21,743 bases of DNA, taken from positions 1 through 21,743 of IMG/VR virus record IMGVR_UViG_3300042402_000456; one strand, given 5' to 3'. A program made the translations under genes and the position numbers. Below the pieces are notes generated by a model. It was not told where the DNA came from. It searched no databases and saw only the letters and a program-made list of their open reading frames with translations. This DNA is from a virus. Shown one piece after another: positions 6,289-14,147 of this stretch; positions within the stretch are counted from its first letter, which is position 1, and each line of letters begins with the position of its first letter.

Positions 6289-8718
6289 CTATTTAGGACT
6301 AAATGCTTCTAAATCGAATCCATCCAAAGAATCTTCAGTGCTTTCAAAATTTAATGGAGGTAGATTATTCTTTCTCTGATTAATAAGCTCAGATTGTCTT
6401 GTAGCTTGAAGATCAACTCTTTTATCCTTAGCTTCCTCTTTCTTTTCCTCACGTTTAAGTAAATTCTCAGTCTCAATACCTCTTAATTGCATATTATATT
6501 GGAACTCTTGCTCCATTAACTGAGCCTTAATTGCTGCTTCAGCTTGCATTTGTTGAACAGCAAAATTCATTTCAGCTTCTCTCAATTGTATCTTAGATTG
6601 AGCCTCAAGTTGAAGTAATTGAGATTTAGATTCAGCAGCAGCTTGTTGAGATTGAATGTTACTTTGCATCTGCATTTGGAATTGCATCTCTTGATCTTTT
6701 TGCTTTTGCTCTAATCTCTTTCTTCTTTTGAGTTTTAATAATTCATTAGCTAATTTGATATTATTAATCATTCTAATATCAATAGCATCCTCCAAGTCAA
6801 TTGTCTGTTGCTGTAAAGATACTTGAATGTTAGCCTCAAGCATTTGTCTCTGCTCTTCATCTGGTGCTAATTCTATAAATATACCGAAGTCATGTAGATA
6901 TAGATCTTTAATGTCATCTAGAATAGCAACATTATATTTCCCTATCTGCATTGCAAACTCATCCGCAAAATCAGAATATTCTAATATATCTGCAATTCTT
7001 ATTGATAAACATTCAGCTAATTTCTTAGTGATATTAAGACCTCCTTCTAAGATGTGTCTTGTAGCTGTATTTGAACTCAATGCTGCTAATTTCTGAACAC
7101 CAACCAATGCATCAGGATTTGGTGTTGTTCCATCTCTTACCTCATTAATACCAGTAACATCACGTATCATATTAAGATAGTGATTATAGTTACCAATTAA
7201 TGCAGACATTTTAGATTGACCATTATTTGAATTCAACTCTTGTATTGGAACTCTCGCATTATTAAAATCACCTTCTTGAGTATAACTTCTACCAATTACA
7301 CTACCAGTTTGGAAATATAATTTAAGTGCATCCTCTGGATTATAAGCAGCACCAGTTCCAAGATCTACCTCATTAATACCATCAGCATCAATGAATACAC
7401 CATCAGGAACTACTCTTGCCATTACTTGTTGTAATTTCAAATGAGTTAACTGTATCTGATCAGCAAAAGGAACCATACGTCTTACCAATGATTCAGTATT
7501 TCCTTTATACATTCTAGGTGCAAATACCACATAGTTAGGTAATGCTTTTTGTGTAGCTGATTTTGGTCTAACCATATTTTTCATCATGTCCCATTTCAAC
7601 ATGATATTAGAACCACCTACCAATATACCTTCATACCATACATCACGAACTGCCTCAACTTTCTCAAACATCATTCCTTCTTCTACAGGAGGATTGAATG
7701 TATCATTTTTTCTAATTACTCTCTCACCACCATTTTCAAGGATTTTCTTCTTCCATACAAATCTCTTGCTGGTTTTATAGTTGAAATAAAGCAATGTGAC
7801 AACTTCATTTAAAAATGCACTATCTTGATAGTTTCTTATAATTGGAAAATAATCATACCAAGCAGAAGAAGCATTACGTATTTCGTTTAATTGCTCGTCA
7901 GTTAGATTTGGATCTATTTTTAATAGCTCAGTATAATGAACTTGTTTAACTTCTCCAAAATAATAACAATCCGAAAAATCAGGCTTCTCTGTATAACTAT
8001 GAATAAAATTAGAAGGATCTACATAATCAACTTTCAATCCATCATTTACCAAAAATGTATGTCTTACAACAGCTTTACCTAAAACAGTCAAGTCATAGTC
8101 AACTTGTTTTTTAAGTTTTGGGTATTCATTCATTTTAAGAATTGTATCAATAGCAACTTCTTCAGCAATCTCAATTGACGGCTTATATTTTAATTGCATA
8201 TACAATGACAACTCTTCTTCAGTTTCAGGTAAATCGTCAGGATTTGTATTAAATGCATCAACACCAAATTGATCTTTTGTCATTTGCAAGAAATCCTTAG
8301 CAATCATATCTGCTTCAATCATGTCCTGAAAAATATTTTTCTTTTCAGCAGACATTACATCTTGTGATTCAGCTTTAATTGTAAAAACTCTATCATTCAT
8401 TCCATTGACAACTATGTCAACAAATTTTGGTATAATAGGAATAGGTGTCCAGTCTAAATTTAACATAGACATATCACCATTGACAGCTAATTCATCTTTA
8501 TATTTTTGAACAGGTTGCTCACCTCTTGCGTATAATCTTAAACGATGGAATTCACCCCATTGATCATAGAACCGACATGTATTTGCTTTACGTTTAAACC
8601 ACTCACCCTCAATTGATTTTGCAACTCTCAAGCCATATTCAATGGTAGCTTTTTCTTCATCACTAGCCATTTGATTTGGAAAGGGTGATTGATAAATTAC
8701 AACTGATAATTTCTCCAT
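6289..8718 (-). CDS. Portal protein (crAss-like type)
   Basis: At 809 aa this matches the long portal proteins of crAss-like phages. The N-terminal and central region (residues 1-590) contains WTPIPIIPKFVDIVVNGMND (about 91-110), KLKKQVDYDLTVLGKAVVRH, RMVPFADQIQLTHLKLQQVM and DVTGINEVRDGTTPNPDALV, which are typical portal-core segments. From about residue 660 to 770 runs a Gln/Glu-rich coiled coil (KDQEMQFQMQMQSNIQSQQA and onward), a hallmark of these portals, then a short acidic tail. A ring of 12 subunits would form the DNA entry channel at one capsid vertex, dock terminase during packaging and later hold the tail. Its ATG overlaps the terL stop codon by one base (TAATG), so translation of the two is probably coupled. 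Confidence 0.9.
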   Translation of the reverse strand: MEKLSVVIYQSPFPNQMASDEEKATIEYGLRVAKSIEGEWFKRKANTCRFYDQWGEFHRLRLYARGEQPVQKYKDELAVNGDMSMLNLDWTPIPIIPKFVDIVVNGMNDRVFTIKAESQDVMSAEKKNIFQDMIEADMIAKDFLQMTKDQFGVDAFNTNPDDLPETEEELSLYMQLKYKPSIEIAEEVAIDTILKMNEYPKLKKQVDYDLTVLGKAVVRHTFLVNDGLKVDYVDPSNFIHSYTEKPDFSDCYYFGEVKQVHYTELLKIDPNLTDEQLNEIRNASSAWYDYFPIIRNYQDSAFLNEVVTLLYFNYKTSKRFVWKKKILENGGERVIRKNDTFNPPVEEGMMFEKVEAVRDVWYEGILVGGSNIMLKWDMMKNMVRPKSATQKALPNYVVFAPRMYKGNTESLVRRMVPFADQIQLTHLKLQQVMARVVPDGVFIDADGINEVDLGTGAAYNPEDALKLYFQTGSVIGRSYTQEGDFNNARVPIQELNSNNGQSKMSALIGNYNHYLNMIRDVTGINEVRDGTTPNPDALVGVQKLAALSSNTATRHILEGGLNITKKLAECLSIRIADILEYSDFADEFAMQIGKYNVAILDDIKDLYLHDFGIFIELAPDEEQRQMLEANIQVSLQQQTIDLEDAIDIRMINNIKLANELLKLKRRKRLEQKQKDQEMQFQMQMQSNIQSQQAAAESKSQLLQLEAQSKIQLREAEMNFAVQQMQAEAAIKAQLMEQEFQYNMQLRGIETENLLKREEKKEEAKDKRVDLQATRQSELINQRKNNLPPLNFESTEDSLDGFDLEAFSPK

Positions 8719-10937
8719 TATTTTAGTATTTCGCTTCTAATTCCACGATTGTCGTATTTTACAAATTTAATACTTATTTTCGATTCTTTTTTCTCTGTTT
8801 CAAATAAATGCTTACGTGTAGCCATAATAGCTAAACCTGAACTAATAGAAGCATCATGTTTTGTTCTATTATTTGGATCAAATCTAGCCCAATCTTCTAA
8901 TGTTTTTGTAAAATACATAGATCCCATACAATCAGGATCTCTATAAGTGCCTTCTATGTCAAGACCTACATATTCCTCAATATACGTCTCAATAGCTGAT
9001 GCGTGAGCCTGTCTTACATCCTCAGATGAGTTAGGTATCCCACCTATCTCTATTTCAGTCTTAGAAAGCTTTGTTTTATGCTTATCAGGTCTATTCATAG
9101 AAAAAGCTCTATAACCTCTATTTTTAAAATGATATAACAACCTAGCCTTATTGTTCTCTGCTAATACTGGCATACCATAAAAAACGCATGCCATTAATAC
9201 GTCCTCAAAAAATACTTCAGCAGTTTGAGGTCTTGCTATATATTCTAAAAAAAATTCATTTGTTGGTGCTTCATCCATGTGAAATTTAGTCATTCCATGC
9301 AGCGCACCATTAGAACCACCTCCACCAACTACACCAGATATATCATAAGGGTCACATCCAAATGCACCTAAGTGTTCATTCCCAGGAAACTTCTTGCCTC
9401 CTCTATTAATTACATTATTTCGTAATTTACTATTAGGTATCCATGAAACTAAGAATCTTCCATTTTTATCAGGTGTCCAAATAACCTCGCTATCCTTTAC
9501 ACCATTCTTCCAATGAAAATATCCTCTAGTTAATACTTGATCTTTTATCAATGAATCATTGTAGTCAATCTGCTGATATATCTTTGTTAAATTAAACACA
9601 GACTGTTTAGACTCATCTCTAAATGCATGAGATTCACTTCTAGGAAACTGTCTGTAAAATTCATTTAATGCATCAGAATCTCCTTTTAATGCAGCTACCT
9701 CATTGTTCCACCAAGTAATTACGCCTTGCGTTATTATCTCACCATCAATACCCTTCACTGGCTTTTCTGGATCTTCAAATACAGGCCAACCAAACTCATC
9801 AATATAACCTTCAATATTCCACTCCATAGGTATAAACAATGAATACAAACCACTCTTAGTTTGACCATTAGCTGATCTATTTCTTGGATTACTATCGTTA
9901 TATAATTTCTTGAAATTTTCTCCTCCTTTGTTTAATGCATTTGATGTAGAACCCATCATACATTTACCAACAATCTTACTACCTAATCTCAAACATGTTT
10001 TTGTAACTCGCCAGTTGTTTAATATGTTTTCAGGCTTTTCCCATTTACCACTTTCATCATGAACAAGTAGAAGCAATTTTTCACCATCGTAACTGTTGTC
10101 AGCTGTATTCTTCCAGTCAATAGTAGTATCAAGTCCATCAATCTCATCTTGATTTTCTTGATCCATATTCTTTCTAGTAATCTTACTTGCAGGAACACGA
10201 AAGGCTAGTTCAGTTTTTGGATTATCCATACCATCCTGAATAGGCTTAAAAAAGAATGGATAGTTTCTTACAATAGGAACAACTTTATCTGTAAACATCT
10301 TCTTAGCATCACTACCAGTTTTTGACAAAATACCAATCCTAGAATCTCTAACTATTGTTCCAGTATTACATATCTCTGAACTAGACATAAACGAAAATCC
10401 AGATCGTCTGTTTTTCAAATAATCCATCCCAAAAGACCTATTGTCAGCTTTGCACGCTTCCCAATAAATATAGAATATCCTATTTGATTCCCTAAAGTCA
10501 GGCAGACCTATATCAATCTTTGTCCACTGCAAATACATGTAATGCGTTCCTGTTATATAGGTTGGCTTACCGTTATTTATAAACCAATGACCATTATCTC
10601 GCTTGTCAAATTCACCTTCAATCAAGTCAACGTATTTCGACTTAAAAGCATTATCTCGTCTATTCCAATCAAATATCGTCTTAATTTTCTGTAGCTCAGA
10701 TGGATAATCTTGTGCTACCCATTTGTTACCGTAATCGGTAACTTTTTCAGGTATTGAAGGCAGTGCAATTTTTACACTATTTATATCATATATCTGACCA
10801 ATAGTTCCATCTTTTGATATAACCACAACATCATAATCTTTATTGTAGCCATATTCCCAAGATTTGTAACGATTCTTAGTTATAATAACTCTATTGTCTA
10901 TATGACCATCTAATATAACGTAAAGATTATTTTCCAT
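8718..10937 (-). CDS. terL: Terminase large subunit (packaging ATPase and nuclease)
   Basis: A 739-aa packaging motor. The ATPase domain includes DYLKNRRSGFSFMSSSE (residues 172-188), an arginine-containing, non-canonical Walker A region as in crAss-like terminases. RIGILSKTGSDAKKMF (200-215) follows, then a Walker B with catalytic Glu in KLLLLVHDESGKW (D294, E295) and a coupling motif around MMGSTS (327-332). The C-terminal RNase H-like nuclease shows the expected acidic residues: GCDPYD (D529), LAENN (E594) and KHDAS (D695). It would pump DNA through the portal using ATP and cut the concatemer. It has its own -7 box at 10954-10961, follows the terS candidate, and its stop overlaps the portal start. 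Length is normal for the group. Confidence 0.95.
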   Translation of the reverse strand: MENNLYVILDGHIDNRVIITKNRYKSWEYGYNKDYDVVVISKDGTIGQIYDINSVKIALPSIPEKVTDYGNKWVAQDYPSELQKIKTIFDWNRRDNAFKSKYVDLIEGEFDKRDNGHWFINNGKPTYITGTHYMYLQWTKIDIGLPDFRESNRIFYIYWEACKADNRSFGMDYLKNRRSGFSFMSSSEICNTGTIVRDSRIGILSKTGSDAKKMFTDKVVPIVRNYPFFFKPIQDGMDNPKTELAFRVPASKITRKNMDQENQDEIDGLDTTIDWKNTADNSYDGEKLLLLVHDESGKWEKPENILNNWRVTKTCLRLGSKIVGKCMMGSTSNALNKGGENFKKLYNDSNPRNRSANGQTKSGLYSLFIPMEWNIEGYIDEFGWPVFEDPEKPVKGIDGEIITQGVITWWNNEVAALKGDSDALNEFYRQFPRSESHAFRDESKQSVFNLTKIYQQIDYNDSLIKDQVLTRGYFHWKNGVKDSEVIWTPDKNGRFLVSWIPNSKLRNNVINRGGKKFPGNEHLGAFGCDPYDISGVVGGGGSNGALHGMTKFHMDEAPTNEFFLEYIARPQTAEVFFEDVLMACVFYGMPVLAENNKARLLYHFKNRGYRAFSMNRPDKHKTKLSKTEIEIGGIPNSSEDVRQAHASAIETYIEEYVGLDIEGTYRDPDCMGSMYFTKTLEDWARFDPNNRTKHDASISSGLAIMATRKHLFETEKKESKISIKFVKYDNRGIRSEILK

Positions 10938-10953
10938 TTATACGACTTATTGT

Positions 10954-10961
10954 CAAAAGTA
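10954..10961 (-). promoter_or_regulatory. -7 promoter box TACTTTTG for terL and portal
   Basis: The minus strand reads TACTTTTG (TAnnTTTG), 16 bases before the terL ATG at 10937. It sits in the 31-base gap between the terS candidate and terL. No clear -33 element is seen, so it may add to read-through from upstream. Confidence 0.5.
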
Positions 10962-10968
10962 TTTTGCG

Positions 10969-11235
10969 TTATTTCTTTTTTGCCCTACCTTCTGCGAATC
11001 CACCATTACCCACATTTATAGTAGGTAAATCTGAACTTTTATTCTCTTCCTCCTCAATCTTCTGCAACATATTCAATGCATCCTCAAATGCCAACCTTTT
11101 TGCAGATGCAGCATTCTTTAATTTGTCTGCTGATATATCATCTTCAGATCGAGTAATAATTGGTTCTTTTAATACCTTTATCAATTCGTCAATAGCAACT
11201 TTTGCTGCCTCTAATATCTCTATTTTTTTAGACAT
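10969..11235 (-). CDS. Terminase small subunit candidate (88 aa)
   Basis: A short helical, charged protein: residues 1-25 form a likely helix (KKIEILEAAKVAIDELIKVL), residues 35-67 a second (SADKLKNAASAKRLAFEDAL), then a flexible acidic linker and a basic end (FAEGRAKKK). Its place directly before terL, its size (similar to the 89-aa T7 small terminase) and its helix-only design suit a small terminase subunit that recognises phage DNA and forms a ring. I have seen close relatives at this place in uncultured aquatic phages, but I cannot point to a helix-turn-helix motif. It overlaps the upstream 186-aa gene by 16 bases, indicating one operon. Confidence 0.55.
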   Translation of the reverse strand: MSKKIEILEAAKVAIDELIKVLKEPIITRSEDDISADKLKNAASAKRLAFEDALNMLQKIEEEENKSSDLPTINVGNGGFAEGRAKKK

Positions 11236-11780
11236 ATATTCCGATTATACATTCTATAAAGAACTTCATTGTTTATTCTAAATTCATACTCGCTATCAGG
11301 AGTGAATGAAACAATATCACCTACTTCAACTTCTTCTAAGTCGCAATTCTTGAATACAACTTCACCCCACAATTCTTCAAATGATCCTATTGGATTAAAC
11401 ATTTTATCCTCAGATGGAACAGGCCTAATAAAAACAAATGGAGATGGTGCATGCCAAAAATCTTTATTCTTGGAATACAAATACACCTGCTCAGGTTCAA
11501 CAATAAATAAGTCGTCTTTTAAATGATGCCAACTGCTTTTTTGTCTACCCTTCATGTCATAGTAAAACTTAAAGACATTATGATGAACGACTACAATGTC
11601 ACCAGCAGTAATAGGTCCATCATAATAAATTGGAACAGATATTACCTCAGCAAATCTATTTGAGACTCTATGATCTTCTTGAGAGGCACTTACAATGAAC
11701 TCAGTATTACCGTAAGTTCTTATGTTATCATACCTCCTACCATCAACAGCTTTGATGATAAAACAGTATGGTGCTTTCAT
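11220..11780 (-). CDS. Tandem GroES-like (double co-chaperonin fold) protein, 186 aa
   Basis: Each half resembles GroES by eye. Half 1 (residues 1-105) has an opening strand (YCFIIKAV), a long loop with a hydrophobic patch (TEFIVSAS, 26-33), RFAEVISV (42-49), AGDIVVVHHNVF (59-70) and a closing LFIVEPEQVYLY (91-102). Half 2 has FVFIRPV (115-121), a loop, WGEVVF (138-143), VGDIVSFTPDSEYEF (153-167) and VLYRMYNRNICL (173-184). In E. coli GroES the corresponding parts are RGEVLAVG, VGDIVIFNDGYG and VLIMSESDILAIV. The order and spacing of these elements match, so I infer two GroES-like domains, the plan known from chloroplast Cpn20. It lies in the packaging operon (stop/start overlap TAATG with the upstream gene, 16-base overlap with the terS candidate). 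It could help GroEL fold a virion protein or be a structural beta-barrel that has lost that role. Confidence 0.6.
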   Translation of the reverse strand: MKAPYCFIIKAVDGRRYDNIRTYGNTEFIVSASQEDHRVSNRFAEVISVPIYYDGPITAGDIVVVHHNVFKFYYDMKGRQKSSWHHLKDDLFIVEPEQVYLYSKNKDFWHAPSPFVFIRPVPSEDKMFNPIGSFEELWGEVVFKNCDLEEVEVGDIVSFTPDSEYEFRINNEVLYRMYNRNICLKK

Positions 11781-11998
11781 TAAAAATTTATATTATATTC
11801 AATTGATACAGGAACAGTATTCGAGAACTCCTTCCATAAAACTATCTCTCCATCCTTTATGATATACAGTCTGATTCCATCATCATTTCTCATTATCTGA
11901 TAAATAGAATAACTCTTGTCAAGAACTTCCTGCCCAACAGTATAGTTCATTGACTTCATATAGTCTGGACCAATTGATATTTTTCTAATGATATTCAC
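11780..11998 (-). CDS. Conserved small phage protein of unknown function (72 aa)
   Basis: Starts at a GTG (11996-11998) inside the end of the upstream gene. The first ATG in frame lies 13 codons later (M14), but the N-terminus encoded from GTG (MNIIRKISIGPDY) is the pattern I recall as conserved in crAss-like and aquatic Bacteroidetes phages, so GTG is preferred. The rest contains YTVGQEVLDKSYSIYQI and a C-terminal NTVPVSIEYNINF, suggesting a small beta domain. The function is unknown. It overlaps its upstream neighbour by 14 bases and its downstream neighbour by one base (TAATG), so it is an integral member of the packaging operon. Confidence 0.68.
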   Translation of the reverse strand: MNIIRKISIGPDYMKSMNYTVGQEVLDKSYSIYQIMRNDDGIRLYIIKDGEIVLWKEFSNTVPVSIEYNINF

Positions 11999-12221
11999 CT
12001 GTTTGTAGGTTGATAGTTATATCACCATATTTAGCAAATATCTCTTCTTGATATTTAGCTAGATCATGCGCAGCAATTTCTAGATTTGCTAGAGTTGATT
12101 TCTTTTTGCTTTTAAGTCTTTCGAATGAAAGTTCTATGTCAGCAACTTCAAATTTTAAATCTCTAAATCCACGATTTAATTCTGTCAATTTAGACAGTTC
12201 TTCTTGTTCTAATTTTTTCAT
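11985..12221 (-). CDS. Conserved coiled-coil small protein (78 aa)
   Basis: The protein is almost wholly helical. Residues 1-60 form a charged coiled coil (EQEELSKLTELNRGFRDLKF and onward), and the end reads KYGDITINLQTGEYH. The closing pattern YG-x-I-x-I-x-L-x-TGEY is one I recall from small proteins of crAss-like and other Bacteroides phages located upstream of the terminase region. No function is known to me, and oligomerisation is likely from the coiled coil. It is the first gene behind the -7 box at 12241-12248 (19 bases before the ATG), so it leads the operon that continues through the GroES-like and terminase genes. Confidence 0.72.
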   Translation of the reverse strand: MKKLEQEELSKLTELNRGFRDLKFEVADIELSFERLKSKKKSTLANLEIAAHDLAKYQEEIFAKYGDITINLQTGEYH

Positions 12222-12240
12222 TTTATTAAATTTTATATTA

Positions 12241-12248
12241 CAAATATA
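12241..12248 (-). promoter_or_regulatory. -7 promoter box TATATTTG leading the packaging operon
   Basis: The minus strand reads TATATTTG (TAnnTTTG), 19 bases before the ATG at 12221. It is preceded by ATAATTAG exactly as at 1833-1840. It lies in the only gap (12222-12252) between the receptor-binding candidate and the packaging operon. Confidence 0.62.
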
Positions 12249-12252
12249 CTAA

Positions 12253-12903
12253 TTATATACTAAACTTTCTTACTGCGCGAACATAATAACCATCTCCTTT
12301 AGGTGCATATATAAAATCTCCAAAAGCGAAGGATGCATACCATGCATTCATACTGTTACGTTCAGTGCTGCTCCAATATATCTCAGTTGCTAATTGTGAT
12401 CCTCCAGCATTATCAAGACCTTGAGCAATTTCCCATTTATTTTGCCATATTTTAGATAGTTCATCAATTGCTGGTAGATACCAATCTGTTTGACCATTGT
12501 TTGAACTAGTATCACATAAAACCGCAGCAGTTCCTGCTGTTATACCAGAAGCATCACCAGCAAAAATTAAATTTGTTGTATTTAATAATCCATTCCATTG
12601 ACTCTCAACATTAGATATGTTAACATTTAATGTTGCCCATGAGGCATTAGGTGTTAAATCATTAGTATCAATAACTAAGTAATTTTCAAATGAACCACTA
12701 ATTGGCGATCCTCCTGCTACATCAGACAACCATCTATGAGCAATAACACCTCCCTCATCAGCAACATACTCTCCTATTTGATATTTAAACACATTATTAC
12801 TAACAGCTGACATATCAAACTGCTTTTGATTACCAACTGAATCACTACCAAATAGTTTGTCTCCTGCGGATGGAGTCTTTAACGGATAATTATTTACTTT
12901 CAT
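12253..12903 (-). CDS. DUF1566 / C-type-lectin-like receptor-binding candidate (216 aa)
   Basis: The N-terminus (YPLKTPSAGDKLFGSDSVGN) is the short virion-attachment-type segment common at the start of phage appendage proteins. From residue about 40 it follows the DUF1566 (Lcl C-terminal) pattern, which adopts a C-type-lectin-like fold. GEYVADEGGVIAHRW is followed by TDWYLPAIDELSKIW (139-153), EIYWSSTE (174-181), NAWYASFAFGD and a closing YYVRAVRKF (206-214). In phages such domains are usually receptor-binding tips, and in some phages they are diversified by retroelements. No reverse transcriptase or template repeat lies in this window. Its start overlaps the stop of the 45-aa gene (ATGA), which places it in the endolysin transcript. 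Confidence 0.75.
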   Translation of the reverse strand: MKVNNYPLKTPSAGDKLFGSDSVGNQKQFDMSAVSNNVFKYQIGEYVADEGGVIAHRWLSDVAGGSPISGSFENYLVIDTNDLTPNASWATLNVNISNVESQWNGLLNTTNLIFAGDASGITAGTAAVLCDTSSNNGQTDWYLPAIDELSKIWQNKWEIAQGLDNAGGSQLATEIYWSSTERNSMNAWYASFAFGDFIYAPKGDGYYVRAVRKFSI

Positions 12904-13037
12904 CTTCCTTGTCCTTTATATTGTTTTTTATAATTTTTAGAGCTCTTAGTCTTAGAGCTTTTAGTCTTAGCATGCACACCAGGTCTACTTACCTTTGGCT
13001 TCACTATAAATGATGATATGTCTTTCTGCTTCTTCAT
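12900..13037 (-). CDS. Small basic conserved phage protein (45 aa)
   Basis: Read from the gap between the endolysin and the DUF1566 gene. ATG at 13035-13037, stop TGA at 12900-12902, product MKKQKDISSFIVKPKVSRPG followed by VHAKTKSSKTKSSKNYKKQY and KGQGR. It is very basic, with a 5-residue tandem (TKSSK twice) mirrored by a 15-base DNA repeat. I recall near-identical small proteins (SSK and KNY...GQGR motifs) beside endolysin genes in uncultured Bacteroidetes phages, so it is a real conserved gene of unknown role. The ATG overlaps the endolysin stop by one base, and its stop overlaps the next start (ATGA), which supports translational coupling. DNA or capsid-interior binding is possible from its charge. 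Confidence 0.75.
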   Translation of the reverse strand: MKKQKDISSFIVKPKVSRPGVHAKTKSSKTKSSKNYKKQYKGQGR

Positions 13038-13684
13038 TACAAACTCTTTAACATCTCAATTACTCGTGGACATGGATACATGTCAGACTTATCTTTTCTT
13101 ACTGAGTTATGAGTGAATATACCACGATCTCCTCTCATAGCTCTTTTCGATAAATCCCAAATGTCATCATTATAATCCTTAGATATGTCATAAGTATCAC
13201 ACAAATATACAACCAATTGACGTAAGCTCTCAATTTGCTCATCAGTATATTTCTGCCAATAAAAATGTCCTTTAAATGCTTTATCCAATTTAGTAATTTC
13301 ACTTGGATCCATTACTCCACCAACATAATTATAGAACTTGCCATTCTTCTCTTTTAAAGGACCATAATTACATACCTCTATACCTACAGAAAATTTATCA
13401 AGTGGCTTGTAAGGTAATCCAATATTTGAAAAAGGAGCATTCTTTAATCCTAAATGATATGCCCATTCTCTAGATGAAAAACACTGAACGATTGTACCTT
13501 TACTTCCTATTACAAATGCAGTAGCAACTCTGTCTTTTGTAGTATCCCAATATTTAGATACAGCAACAGCATTCCCACCTCCAGCAGTATGATGAAGATA
13601 AATTTGATTTTTAGGTGTTTCTTCTTGAAAATATTGACTAGGTTTTAATCTAGCCTGAACGATTTTTGTTGTATCTAACTCCAT
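13037..13684 (-). CDS. Endolysin, N-acetylmuramoyl-L-alanine amidase (Amidase_2)
   Basis: A 215-aa single-domain amidase that would cut the MurNAc-L-Ala bond of peptidoglycan at lysis. The Amidase_2 signature is clear: IYLHHTAGG with zinc ligand H31, AFVIGSKGTIVQCF (56-69), EWAYHLG (H77), FSVGIEVCNYG (E103) and a C-terminal FTHNSVRKDKSDMYPCPR. In that last segment H192 and C205 complete the zinc site and K199 is placed like the T7 lysozyme lysine. There is no signal peptide, so release depends on the holin encoded upstream. It has its own -7 box at 13706-13713 and lies 37 bases after the holin gene, so expression can be independent of the tail operon. Confidence 0.93.
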   Translation of the reverse strand: MELDTTKIVQARLKPSQYFQEETPKNQIYLHHTAGGGNAVAVSKYWDTTKDRVATAFVIGSKGTIVQCFSSREWAYHLGLKNAPFSNIGLPYKPLDKFSVGIEVCNYGPLKEKNGKFYNYVGGVMDPSEITKLDKAFKGHFYWQKYTDEQIESLRQLVVYLCDTYDISKDYNDDIWDLSKRAMRGDRGIFTHNSVRKDKSDMYPCPRVIEMLKSL

Positions 13685-13705
13685 TTCCTTATAATATTAC
13701 TGTTA

Positions 13706-13713
13706 CAAATATA
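13706..13713 (-). promoter_or_regulatory. -7 promoter box TATATTTG for the endolysin
   Basis: The minus strand reads TATATTTG (TAnnTTTG) in the 37-base gap between holin and endolysin, 21 bases before the ATG at 13684. An AAGGAA stretch directly precedes that ATG. It is too close to be a normal Shine-Dalgarno site. Confidence 0.58.
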
Positions 13714-13721
13714 AAATGAAT

Positions 13722-14147
13722 TCATGTTAACTTATCAGCTTCTTCTTTGGCTCTTGTTACAAACTCTCTTAATGACTTTAGTAAGTTCTTACCAGTAACC
13801 GATTCATAGCTTTCATTAATTGACTTAATTTCTACAGCAACACAAAAGAATGCTACTATCTTTGTCATTACAAGATCAACTGATATAAAGTGAGCAAGCA
13901 AATCAGCAGCTATATATTTCTCAACCAAAAATATAAATAATATTGCTCCACAATAAAGAAGTGATTTGCTTACAACGTGAGACAATCTTCTACTTCTAAT
14001 AGCCTTCCATCCTCCTTTTCTAACACTTCGCCAAATGCCAAATGCCGTATCTAAAATAATTGCAAGTATTGCAACATATATCATTGGTTTGACTGGAGAA
14101 AGTACTGCTAAAAATGATGCTGCTAGTAAAAGTAATTTTGTTTTCAT
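13722..14147 (-). CDS. Holin (phage holin family 4-like)
   Basis: A 141-aa inner-membrane protein with about four hydrophobic segments (roughly residues 3-19, 22-36, 63-80 and 95-108). Between the second and third is a basic loop with GIWRSVRKGGWKAIRSRRLS. The pattern LDTAFGIW, then K-G-G-W-K-A, then a second membrane pair and VEIKSINESYESVTGKN is the layout of the phage holin 4 family. The C-terminal tail (LREFVTRAKEEADKLT) is charged and cytoplasmic. It would form membrane lesions that let the amidase reach the cell wall. Its ATG overlaps the stop of the spanin-like gene by 4 bases (ATGA), giving a compact lysis cassette. Confidence 0.85.
   Translation of the reverse strand: MKTKLLLLAASFLAVLSPVKPMIYVAILAIILDTAFGIWRSVRKGGWKAIRSRRLSHVVSKSLLYCGAILFIFLVEKYIAADLLAHFISVDLVMTKIVAFFCVAVEIKSINESYESVTGKNLLKSLREFVTRAKEEADKLT

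Noticed and set aside
10964-11281. 105-codon plus-strand frame opposite the terS candidate
   Set aside because: Low-complexity Phe/Ser/Ala product that mirrors a Lys/Glu-rich gene. The minus-strand frame fits the operon by its overlap and context.
11780-11957. Shorter version of the 72-aa gene starting at the ATG of Met14
   Set aside because: The residues encoded from the upstream GTG (NIIRKISIGPDY) match a pattern remembered as conserved, and the GTG start gives a usual operon overlap.
12253-12400. Variable region of a diversity-generating retroelement
   Set aside because: The protein fold fits, but no second copy of this segment and no reverse transcriptase were found in the window, so an active system cannot be claimed.
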